From Copromyces sp. CBS 386.78 (lineage: Eukaryota; Ascomycota; Sordariomycetes; Sordariales; Sordariaceae): a stretch of 64,000 nucleotides of DNA. Positions 1 through 9,629 of this stretch are shown one piece after another. The stretch lies in contig MU839082.1 of the NCBI GenBank assembly GCA_030685235.1, positions 558,001-622,000 of the forward strand, in the 5' to 3' direction. Each line of letters starts with the position of its first letter. The stretch's first letter is position 1. The translations under genes and the position numbers were made by a program. The notes beneath the pieces were generated by a model. That model saw only the letters and a list, made by a program, of their open reading frames with translations. It made no database searches and had not been told where the DNA came from.

Positions 1-559
1 TATTATTACTAAATTTACAATATTTATTATTTATAATTATTATAATTTATATTATTTATTATTATATTTATTTTGAATTATTTTCTTATTATTATTATAA
101 AATCTACTATTTATATATTATATTAATATAATACCTTTACTAGTAAGCTAGTATTTTTATCTTTAATAAAGTACTAAAAGTACTAAAAGTACTAAAAGTA
201 CTAAAAGTACTAAAAGTACTAAAAGTGTACTAAAAGTACTAATTAGTACGGAATTAGTACTGCTCTAGTACTTTTTAGTACAGTAAAACTAAAAATATAT
301 ATATTTTTTAATTACATATTAAATTTATCTGTATTCTTTTTATATATTATTTGAGTTAGAATCTTATATTCATTTTTCTATAATTAATTATTATAATATT
401 AATTTTGGAAAAGTTTGAATATTTATAATTAAATCCCAAAAAAACTTTTACTTATAAAACAACCTGTTTCATACGTAATTATTTTTATATAAATTATCTA
501 TAATTTAAAAAGTAAAAAAAAAAAAGATGTTTAAAAATTAGTACTTTTAGTATACTAGT
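1..559. other. AT-rich RIP-like flank with GTACTA-type tandem repeat
   Basis: Strongly AT-rich DNA with few CpA/TpG and no reading frame I can support. It looks like part of another mutated repeat cut by the window edge. Positions 171-240 hold about seven and a half copies of a 9-bp unit (gtactaaaa). More GTAC-rich words follow to about 285 and recur at 541-556, just before the gypsy LTR. Confidence 0.6.
171..240. repeat. 9-bp tandem repeat (gtactaaaa)n
   Basis: The unit gtactaaaa repeats head to tail about 7.5 times, with one 2-base insertion near 226. It is read directly from the sequence. Similar GTACTA words occur on the far side of the gypsy element at 8760-8870, so the element seems to have landed in a GTAC-rich satellite-like tract. 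Confidence 0.85.
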
Positions 560-564
560 CTAGT

Positions 565-808
565 TATCATGGGGCGTGAGCAAGCACTAAGGTAAGATGT
601 TGATTGTTGTACGAGGAACCAGAAGAGGAACCTATACGCATACGAGAACTATATAGGGCATAGTGTGGAGCCCTATAACCATAGGTGGCCATAGATCTAT
701 AGGGCGGCACTATAGCTATACTATACTTAGACAATTGTACTCAACTAGCTATACTAATATAGTATAGTACCCCTATCTATCTACAAGGAGCAAGCAATAC
801 TTATAATA
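565..808 (-). repeat. 3' LTR of gypsy element (left copy, fully mutated)
   Basis: Aligns over its 244 bp with 8516-8759; almost all differences I read are C/T or G/A transitions. Start and end were fixed from the TG...CA termini (here TA...TA) and the flanking CTAGT duplication. It is AT-shifted along its whole length, unlike the right copy. Confidence 0.9.
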
Positions 809-821
809 CTACCCTCCGTCT
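809..821 (-). other. Polypurine tract of gypsy element
   Basis: On the minus strand the 13 bases directly before the 3' LTR read agacggagggtag, a purine run where a plus-strand primer tract is expected. This fixes the orientation of the element independently of its coding remnants. Confidence 0.7.
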
Positions 822-1844
822 AAACTAATTCCCGGCTTTAAAACCGTCTAGAAACTATTAATATCTATAAAATAGGGTATACTAAGGCGAGTAGGCGCTT
901 AGCGCCAAATCTCCTATTAAGGGGTCGAATACTAGCTAAAACATTACTAAATATACCCCTTTCTCAAAAATCACTCGATTATTACCTTAAATAATCCTAA
1001 ACAAGCTTAAAACGCTCCCAATAATCTTATAAGCCTCCTATCTATACTATACTATTACTAACCCCCGACGGGGAATACTATAAAGACGCCCGTAGTATAA
1101 TAGTATATAGGGACGCTCACATCCCTATTAGTATTATAAATTATAGAAGCCCTTTATTCGAATTTCGTTATAATCGTTATAATTATCTTTTCTCCATCTT
1201 ATAACTATCTCCCCCTTTCCTACTAATTGCAATATAAAATTTTAACCGTATAGGCTCTAACCGTTAGCTAAGGGGTAAAGTAGGGTAAAATATTAAGGGT
1301 AAGAAATATAAATACGCTGTAAAATATATTATCTCCCGGTTACTATTAATAATACCCTTACTACTATAGTAAAGTATCTATAAAGTAATTCGGCTAAAAT
1401 ACGTAGAATAAACCGTTACTAAACTCCTTATTTTTTATATCCGCTATTAATATCGCTTTACTTATTATTCAACCTTATATTCCACTTAACCTACCAATTA
1501 TCCGCCTCTAGAGCAACCGTAATAGGAATTAGAGAGGGTATTTCAATTTGAACTTCCCCTACTTTTAACTAAGTTTTAAATCCCCTCTTAAAATCGATAT
1601 ATAATAGTCCCAATTCTAATCGTCTCTTATAAAATTCCCAAACTACTTTATAATAACTATTAAAGTTAGCCGTTAATTACTAATCTAAAGGGTAGTAAAA
1701 TTACTTTACTAAATAATACTATCGTCCCTTAATCTTCTAATAGTTTAAAAATTCTTTGAATTCCTAGCGCCTATCTTCTTCGAAATTATTAATTCTAGTA
1801 ATTATTATACTTTCGTTAGCCTTAATATTAATTATAAGGGTTTT

Positions 1845-2084
1845 CTAACCTAATAAACCTTTAACGTACAATTTAATCCTAAATACGTTAACGACGTAAA
1901 TAACCTTTATATTACTAAGCAAAGCTAGTTCTACCGTATATAAACTAGCCTTTATAATGTAAAAAGGTCCTTCAAAACGCAACGCTAACTTATTATACGG
2001 CCTATTAATTATATAATTAATTATATTAAATATAATTTCATTTCTAACTTTATATTTAAAAATATTAGTATAATTCTCATTCAC
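1845..2084 (-). pseudogene. gypsy integrase C-terminal remnant
   Basis: A 79-codon open stretch. Residues about 33-72 keep the pattern of the integrase C-terminal region of Ty3/gypsy elements: KLALRFEGPFYI, then a Val-Glu-Leu-Ala-Leu strand, then a VNVFRIKLY-like stretch corresponding to the usual P-x-F-H-V-S-x-L-K. It continues the mutated pol of the 565-8759 element and is no longer functional. Confidence 0.8.
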
Positions 2085-3263
2085 CGCCGCTTCGTATCTC
2101 GCTTACGCTTATAAGGAGGAAGTTTTAATAAAGTCCTAGACCTCCTTAAACCGGAATACTAATTAATTAGCACTAAAAATCTATTTCTTTTATACATCTA
2201 TTACATTTAGGGGTAGTAATATAAATAGTTCTATCCCTATATAAAGGTAAAAACCGTAGTTAGTAAAAAAGGGGGTTACTCCTATTAATACCGATTTAAA
2301 ATTATTACCTTAAAATTTAGCCAAAGGTAATTAATTTACTTAATCGTCCTATACCCAATTAATAAAAGTTTATAAATACTATTCTAATTCCGTATTAATC
2401 CTCTTAGTTTACCTATTCGTTTCCTTATAGTAAAATATAGAATACTTCAACTTAACGCTTAGCCGTAAAGATAACTACTTTTAAAATACTAAAATAAATT
2501 AAACGCCTCTATTTAAAATAATAATATTTAAAAGGCCGTAAAGAATATAAATCCGGTCAATAAACTTTTCTACCAATTCTTCCGTTATTAACCCTTCTAT
2601 TAAAATAAAGTACCTTATTTTAATTAACCTATCTACTATAATTAATACGTACTTATATTCCGCCCCCCTTCCTATTTATTATAATTTAGGGAATAAAATT
2701 ATGTAATCGATAAAAATATTGCGCTATAAGGTATAAGGAATAAGTAAAAGCTTAAAAAAACCTATTAGTAACGTCCTAATAGCCTTAATCTTATTATAGG
2801 GTATATACCCCTTATAATAAATATTTACTACAACTACTATCCCTAACTAGAAATATCAATATATTAGCGCTATCGTCTTATCCCTCCTAAAGTAGCCGCC
2901 CTATATTAAAATATAAATACAATAAATTAACTCTAATTAGACCGCCTTATCGTCGGGGGGTATTACTAACCTATCCCTAAATATTACCTTATCGTTAACT
3001 ATATAATATTTAATAAAAGGGATTTTTAATTTTTTTTTTAAGTACTTCGGCTAATAATCTTTAAATTTAATAGCCTCCTAAATATCCGCTATTATAAGGG
3101 AATTAATATAAGCCCAGTCTATTAAATTATTTATATAAATACCTAGTCCGTCATCGTCGTCTTTTCCTTTAAAACTATCCTTTAAAATATAAATAATAAA
3201 AGGGGTTCCGTTATCCGTTATAACATTTATCGTAAAGCCTTCGCCGTCTATATCTATTAATTC

Positions 3264-3491
3264 TCAGCTAAACGAATCTTCGTCGAAGTACAAAGGATCG
3301 ATAAGCAATTTCTTTCTTACTTTCAGCCTATTATCCTCTATATCCCTTAATATATATTTTAATTTACAATTTAAAGCGTTAAGTCTAACATTAATTAATC
3401 TTAACCGGTACTTAATCGTAAAATTAAACCTTAATAAAAATTCAAACCACTTTATATACCTAAATATAAGCTTTTTCATAGTATTAAACAT
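3264..3491 (-). pseudogene. gypsy RNase H / connection remnant
   Basis: A 75-codon open piece. RYIKWFEFLLRFNFTIKYR followed by a run ending in NALNCK matches the end of Ty3/gypsy RNase H, where the family usually has R-W-x2-x-L-x2-F-x-F-x-I-x-Y-R-P-G and N-x-x-x-D-A-L-S-R. The replacements (Pro, Asp and Ser lost) fit point mutation. It lies between the RT box near 4155 and the integrase remnant at 1845-2084, as expected. Confidence 0.8.
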
Positions 3492-4089
3492 CTTAAAGTT
3501 CTTATAATCAATAATAATTTTGAAAGGTTAAATAGCGCCCTCCAACTTAAGCCGCCATTCCTCTAATACTTTAATAATAATTAATAACTCTTTATTATAA
3601 ATATTATAATTATATTTAATTATAGAATATTTAGCCGAAAAATAAACAACTAAGTATAATTTACCGTCGTACAATTATAATAGTATATTACCCGTTAATT
3701 AATTAAAGGTATCGACCTCTATAATTATTAGCTTTTCCTAATTATAAATTTTAAAGACCGGTACTAATATAAAAACTATTTTTAAAGCTTTAAAAGCATC
3801 GTTATACACTTTGTCCCACTTCCAATCTATTATTTTCTTTATTAACTCGTATAGCGGCTTGCCTATATACGAGAAGTTAGTAATAAACTTCCTATAGAAA
3901 TTAGTAAAGCTTAAAAAACGTTATAATTAACGTTTCGTAGTCGGTACTTCCTACTTAATAACGGCTTCTACCTTCTCCGGGTCTATTTTAATTCCCCTAG
4001 GGGTAATAATAAGGCACAAATACTTAGTTCTCTAAATATAGAATTTACACTTATTAATATCAATCTATAAACCTATATCGATTAAACGT

Positions 4090-4215
4090 TATAATACCTC
4101 CCTAACGTACTTAACGTATTCCTCGTACGTTTCTAAAAAGATTAAAACATCGTCAAAATAGGCCGTTATATAAATATCCAAAATATCGTACAAAATATCA
4201 TTAATAAAGTTCTAA
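4090..4215 (-). pseudogene. gypsy reverse transcriptase core remnant (YFDD box)
   Basis: Translating the minus strand here gives ITAYFDDVLIFLETYEEYV followed by a KYVREVL-like helix. This is the catalytic palm motif of Ty3/gypsy reverse transcriptase (usually Y-L/M-D-D-I/V-L) and its downstream E-E-H-x-x-H-V helix, with His read as Tyr as expected after C-to-T change. A TAA interrupts the frame shortly after. Limits are approximate. Confidence 0.8.
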
Positions 4216-6376
4216 AACGAGGCCGGTACTCCCGACAAACCAAATAAACACACTAAAGATTCGTAGAGACTAAACCTCGTAATAAAAGCGGTTAACCATT
4301 CGTATCCCTTAACTATACGTAATTTATTAAAAGCGGCGATAATATCTACCTTTATAAATTACTTTACCCTATAAATAGCATCTAATATTTCCTTAATTAA
4401 AGGCAACGAATATTTATTCTTTAACGAAATTTCGTTAATACCCCTATAATCGATGTAAATCTATATACTACCGCCTAATTTATAGGCTAACAATATTAAC
4501 GAAGCGACGTCGGAGGTAAATAACCTAATAAATCCCTTCGCCAAATTATTATCCAATTACTATTTAATAATTTTAAATTCCTATAATAATATCGGCCGTA
4601 CTCTAAAATAGGGTAGAAATTCTACCCCTAATTTCAATTCGATTTTATAATCGTAAGAACGGTATTCGGGTATTACGTCGGCATCCCGTAAATTAATAAC
4701 GTAAGAAAGATCTTTATATTCATTTAGGAAATACGCTTTTACTTCCTCTAAAGTATACTTTAGCCTAGTAATTTTATCTATAAATTTCTAAACATCCTCC
4801 TCCGTAATACTATAAATCTTATCGATTTTAATTAAAGGGGTTAACTTTCATTCTTTAAATAGTAATTATTCGGTATCTATTATTTTTAATGCGCAAATAT
4901 AATTAACGTATTCCCTCGTAAATTCGCCGGGCTAAAGAATTTATTCTCCCTTACCCTCGCCCGCGGCCTCCGCTTTATAGAGGTCGATAAATTCGTATAC
5001 CTCTAAGTTCTTAAAATAAAATTTATATAGCTCACTTCTCCCTTATATAATATCCCTCTATATATCCTTAAATAAAAATAATATTAAAATAACTACTTTC
5101 CTCTCCTTCTATACTTCTTAGAATTCTACCTATATAATAGAACTAACCCTAACGCCCTTTATTCGTATATTAAATATAAAAGTCCTAATATTAACTAATT
5201 TAATATCGGACAAGTCTAATACCGCTATATTAATTATAAATTCAAAAAGTTAAAAGAACATACATTTAACCCATTCGGGTCGTTATAACGTCTAAATCCT
5301 CTTCCTATTAATAAATCGTATTCGTACTTTAATTTTCTTTAGCGTCGGTTTCCTTATTAAACCGAAAAATTCCTCAAATTCCCCTACATATATTAGAAAA
5401 ACCGGAAATTCTATTAATATTACCTAATTTCCTTTAAAGGCTTCTATTATATTAATTACTTAAGTTAAAAAATATTCGTCTTCGCCAAAATTAGAATCAC
5501 CGTCGGATCCACTTTCGGCTTCTTTACTATCGGATCCGCTCTCGGCTTCCTTACTATCGGATCCGCTTTTAACTTCTTTAAAAACATTTCTATTATCCTC
5601 TTCTTTAAAAGCGGTATTTAGGGCTACTACTACTTTTAATAATTAAAATATATAAATACTTATATAAATTGCGTTCCAAATAATTTTATTAATTACCTAA
5701 TTAATATTTAAATTATAAAATTACAACTATAGCCAGCCTAGGATTACCGGGTAATTTACTACTAAATTAACTATAAAGAATCTAATAACCTCTCTATAAT
5801 TACCAATCTGTATTATCGTTTTAACGTATTAATCTACCTATTCTTTAAAATCGCCGTTAACTAAATATAACGGCCAAAACTTCTCTAGAAATTTAAATTC
5901 TAAATAAACTTTCTCCGCGAAAGATCGGTCGACAAAAATTTTGCCTAAACATTTAGAATCGACTAATAATATATATTCTATTTTATTATTATATTAGGGA
6001 TATTAAAAATATATAGATAGTAGGATTATATTCTACCTATAGAGTTCTAAACTACTTAATTTAAACGGCTTTATCCTCTAATAACCAATAGTATAAATAT
6101 TTAATTTTATATTCACCTTTATCTCCATCCTTCTTTATATCCCTACTAAATACCCCTAAACGCAATTTAGCCCTAGGGTTTTCTATTTCCTTATTAGGCT
6201 AGGGCGGCCAGAACCGGGGCTAGGGCTGCCGGGGCAACCGAGGCGGCTAAGTTAACTATATCCGTTATAGCGCAATTAGTAATTAGAGTACCCGTACTAG
6301 TATACTTACGTATTATAATATTTAAACTAGTACAATTAGCTTATTTACCCTTATTACCGTAATTAATTTAATTCTT

Positions 6377-6418
6377 ACATTCGCGAGCTAAATATTTACC
6401 CTTACTATAATTTATATA
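6377..6418 (-). pseudogene. gag CCHC zinc knuckle remnant
   Basis: Fourteen codons with the spacing of a retroviral-type zinc knuckle, C-x2-C-x4-H-x4-C. The last Cys is intact, while the first two Cys and the His now read Tyr (TAT), as G-to-A and C-to-T changes would give. It lies upstream of RT on the minus strand, where the end of gag is expected. Confidence 0.6.
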
Positions 6419-7126
6419 GAAGCCCTTATTATAGCGCTCCTACAAAACGTCTTTATAAATTTTAATAAACTTAGCACAATCTAGATCTATAATATCGGGG
6501 TCTTTACTATTACCGCTAATACCGTTATTATTATTATTCTTATTACTATTATTATTCTAAATACCTTAAATAGTATTATTACGTAAGGCTACCCTAATAT
6601 AGACTCTAAAAATACCTTTAAACAATTCGTACTATCTTTTAAAATTATTACGAATAAATTAAACGTAATAATATAAAACCGAATCTACTAGTAATTTAAA
6701 AACCTTCTAGTAAAGAAGGCGGACCTTAGTAACCGTATTATAACCGTAACGGTCGGCTAAAGTAATAAACTAAGCTTTAAAATCCTTATAGTTAAATTAT
6801 TTATCCGTCTATTTAAATTATAATAGGGAGTTCTCGGCGATTTAAATAATATCGCCCTATATATAACGGTCGTTTAAATATATTAAGAATTCCTCACCCA
6901 TCTACTATTTTTAAAGGATAAAATATTAAAAGTTATTAAAAATCGTCTTTTAATATTCTATAATATTAATGTTTACTTCGCCTCCTAAATAAAATATAAT
7001 ATAAAATAGTTTTAATATTTCGTTAGGAAATTCGTAATTATTAACGATCTAATAGCTACGGATTTTTAAATTCTAAGTATTATAAGCGTTATATCGCTTA
7101 ATCGTATTTATTTCCTTACCCTTAAA

Positions 7127-7500
7127 CTATTCTAAATCTTTATAGAATATTTTACAATAGTAATACAATATAGGAATTAGGGCCGTAAAGAAGAAGGGAC
7201 TACTAGGGCTGCCGGGGCCGCCAGGACTACTGGGACCGCCGGGGCTACTACCGCCAGGACCACTTAAATTACCGGGATAACCAAATCCTCCGCCTCTAAG
7301 ACCGCCGTCCGCCTCTTTATAGCCAAAGCTACTTCCCGTACCCAATCCTCTAGGGCTACTACCGCCAAAACCGCCGCTTATACTACCAAGACCACCGGTA
7401 TCCTTACCCGATCCTCTAAGGCCGCTATCGCTAGGACCGCCGCCTATATTACCGGTACTAAAGCCGGTTCCCGTACCCGATCCTCTAAGGCCGCTACTAC
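7127..7500 (-). pseudogene. gypsy gag Gly/Pro/Ser-rich segment
   Basis: A minus-strand Gly-rich, Pro/Ser-rich low-complexity segment (repeated GGP, PGG and GLGTGS-like words) in the gag part of the 565-8759 element, with an open piece at 7127-7345. Repeated words at about 7330-7500 suggest small internal duplications. Structural role only; no enzyme domain. Confidence 0.55.
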
Positions 7501-8515
7501 GACTTTCAATAATAATCTTATCCTCCTCAATAAAACGGAAACGGACCTAAAAATTCTTAATCTCCTCTTAGGCCTTAATTAATTCTTCGCTAGCGATTTT
7601 ACCTACAATACGTACGGCCGTAAAATCTTCTAGCGCCTTCTTCAACTCTATACAATATAATTCAATATTATTATTAGCCGTCTAATTAAGATTTAGAAGT
7701 CCCTAATAATCGTCCTCCTTATCTCTAATAATATTATTTAGCTCCTCTTAAAAATTAATCTTATTTTAGTTGAGGGCTACGACCTTTTAGTATAAGGACG
7801 TATTTTCGTTAATAACCTAATTGTACTACAATTGTAAAAATTAAATCTATTATATAAATTGCTTTTTAATATCGTTAAATTAATTAATTTAGGCCTTGAA
7901 TTACCCTTCTTTTTCTTATATCTTCTTAATAAAATCTTTAACATTATTTTCGAAAGTAATATAATGGGCCTACTCCTCCTTAACCTATTTATCGAAGAAA
8001 TTAATCTTTTTATCGAAATAATAGAGCAATTTTATAACCTCCTTATAACCGCGAACCTTATTTATAAAGTCGGAGGAAACTATAAAACCCGAACTAAAAT
8101 CACCGTTATAAACTTTTAATAGTATATTATATCCCTTTAAAAGGGAAGGGAAGACCGTAGTAAAATCAATTCGGCGTATATCGTTACCCGCTAAATTACC
8201 AACTATCTTAACTATACTATTCTAAATAATTATATTTTTCTAAATAATTAAATAATACTTATTAAAAAAGAAATATTTTTACCGTATTATATAATATAAT
8301 ATTTACGCCTTCGTTATTCTAAAGGTTCTAATATTTATTTATCGTTTCTAAATTCAATATTCTAATTATTAGGGTTCTTAATTCTATATCGGCGATTATA
8401 CGATTTCGCTTCGAAGTAAAGTTCGTAAAAACTAAACTATTATTAATCTTCTACTAGGCTTAATTCTTACCAAAATCACTTATTGCGCGTTAACGCGAGG
8501 TTAAGCATAATAAAG

Positions 8516-8759
8516 TATTATAGGGCGCGAGCAAGTACTAAGGTAAGATATTAATTATTGTACGAGGAACCAGAAGAGGAACCTATACGCACACGAGAAC
8601 TATATAGGGCATAGTGTGGAGCCCTGTAACTATAGGTGGCCATGGATCTACAGGGCGGCACCATGGCTATACTACACTCAGACAGCTGCACTCAGCTGGC
8701 TGCACTAATGCAGCACAGCACCCCTATCTATCTACAAGGAGCAGGCAATGCCTGTGACA
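8516..8759 (-). repeat. 5' LTR of gypsy element (right copy, half mutated)
   Basis: 244 bp matching 565-808. The first 100 bases or so are as AT-shifted as the rest of the element, whereas about 8620-8759 keeps CpA/TpG-rich, GC-balanced sequence. The outer end reads GTGACA and is followed by the CTAGT duplication at 8760-8764. Confidence 0.9.
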
Positions 8760-8870
8760 CTAGTACTCTAGTCCAGTCCAGTACTTCTCTAGTCCAGTAC
8801 CGAGGCCGTACTAGTACTAGTACTAAGTACTAATACTAGAGTTGTACTAATTAGTACTGTACTAATTCCC
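8760..8870. repeat. GTAC/CTAGT-rich low-complexity tract
   Basis: Overlapping words ctagtac, gtccagtac and gtactaatac make a short irregular repeat outside the right LTR, starting with the CTAGT target duplication. Related words lie left of the element at 171-285, so both sides probably came from one target tract. Confidence 0.7.
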
Positions 8871-8902
8871 AACCCTGGCGGAATCTGGGGTCCGCCATCT
8901 CG

Positions 8903-9397
8903 CTAGTTGGATAAGGGTAACTCCGAACACTGCACACTCTTCCCAAGCATGCACCCGCCGCTCCTAGAAGCGGCCGTAATGCTATACCTGTAAGCAAGGC
9001 GTGTGTGTACACCGTGTGTTGTCGAAGTAAACAAAACGCAAGCATAAAACATCGCAAAATGAACCATCAGGATGCGCAAAGATAATGGTGTGACGACGGC
9101 CGTTAGGATCTCGAGTGGTATTGTCCACCGGTTGCCGATCCCAGATTGCCAGAGAAAAACAATATCGTGGGTCGTCTTGGGGTTTGCCTTGGGGCTCGTC
9201 CTTAGGCCGCGGGCAGCGTTTGTCCCGTTGTACGGAGATACTGATCGGGCAAATGCCAACAACCTGCCATAAAAAATTAGCCTCCAAACGGAAACTAGGG
9301 TTGACAGAAACGCGATTTATGTAACTTACCTGTACTTGTAATGGAATAACCAGCCACAGCCCCAGAATAACCCCCAAAGCATACCTATCAGATACAT
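8903..9397 (-). CDS. Candidate spliced small membrane protein (unrecognised)
   Basis: The minus-strand ATG at 9397 opens a very hydrophobic 22-codon exon (MYLIGMLWGLFWGCGWLF, then HYKYR) ending at 9330. A well-formed intron follows: donor GTAAGT, branch-like GCTAAT, acceptor GGCAG, 9264-9329, 66 bp. The second exon runs in frame to a stop at 8903, giving 142 residues with a second hydrophobic stretch around residues 72-95. I do not recognise the protein. The intron is more convincing than the start, since another frame is also open through exon 1 and the intron could belong to a transcript of the 9462-9629 gene just upstream. Treat as a hypothesis. Confidence 0.25.
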
Positions 9398-9461
9398 TTT
9401 CCAAGGGGCGCCGCAAACCCTCAGAGGCCTGGATCTGGGCCGGCCAGGGACGGAAGCGGGC

Positions 9462-9629
9462 TTAAGCAGCCCCGGGGATACAGGGACGGCACGTTCTCAT
9501 CTTGCAGTACCGGCACTCGTAGATGAAGTAATGGGGCCCTGAATGGCATAGCTGACATGTCCATTGGATCAAACTGCTTTCTGACTTGATCAGAACGAAA
9601 TGGTGCGCGCAGCCGTTCGAAAGTGCCAT
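9462..9629 (-). CDS. Small cysteine-rich (three CxxC) putative zinc-binding protein
   Basis: A 55-codon ORF starting at an ATG in good context (TCACAATGG); an in-frame ATG ten codons upstream (9659) is less likely. Residues 23-50 contain W-T-C-x2-C, then H-S-G-P-H-Y-F-I-Y-E, then C-x2-C-K-M-R-T-C-x2-C: three CxxC pairs in 28 residues, the spacing of a compact treble zinc-binding fold. Aromatic residues and a Gly-Pro turn between the pairs look constrained rather than random. No signal peptide or membrane segment. I do not know a function. It sits in the unmutated island about 0.7 kb from a dead gypsy element. The chance-ORF alternative cannot be excluded without homologues. Confidence 0.45.
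   Translation of the reverse strand: MALSNGCAHHFVLIKSESSLIQWTCQLCHSGPHYFIYECRYCKMRTCRPCIPGAA

Larger units (their letters stand above)
565..8759 (-). mobile_element. Complete RIP-mutated Ty3/gypsy LTR retrotransposon
   Basis: An 8,195-bp element bounded by two 244-bp LTRs (565-808 and 8516-8759) and a 5-bp target duplication CTAGT (560-564 and 8760-8764). The ends of the better preserved right LTR are TGACA-type inverted repeats; in the left copy TG/CA has become TA. A purine-rich tract lies inside the left LTR, so the coding strand is minus. Reading down in coordinates gives Gly-rich gag, a CCHC zinc knuckle (6377-6418), reverse transcriptase with a YFDD box (about 4150-4161), the RNase H end (3264-3491) and the integrase C-terminus (1845-2084). 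The gag-PR-RT-RH-IN order is that of Ty3/gypsy. Stops interrupt every frame and CpA/TpG are nearly absent, so it is dead. Confidence 0.92.

Noticed and set aside
171..240. Possible CRISPR-like array
   Set aside because: Direct 9-bp tandem units without spacers in a fungal genome; a simple repeat.
7859..8119. 86-codon plus-strand frame
   Set aside because: Antisense shadow inside the gag side of the minus-strand gypsy element.
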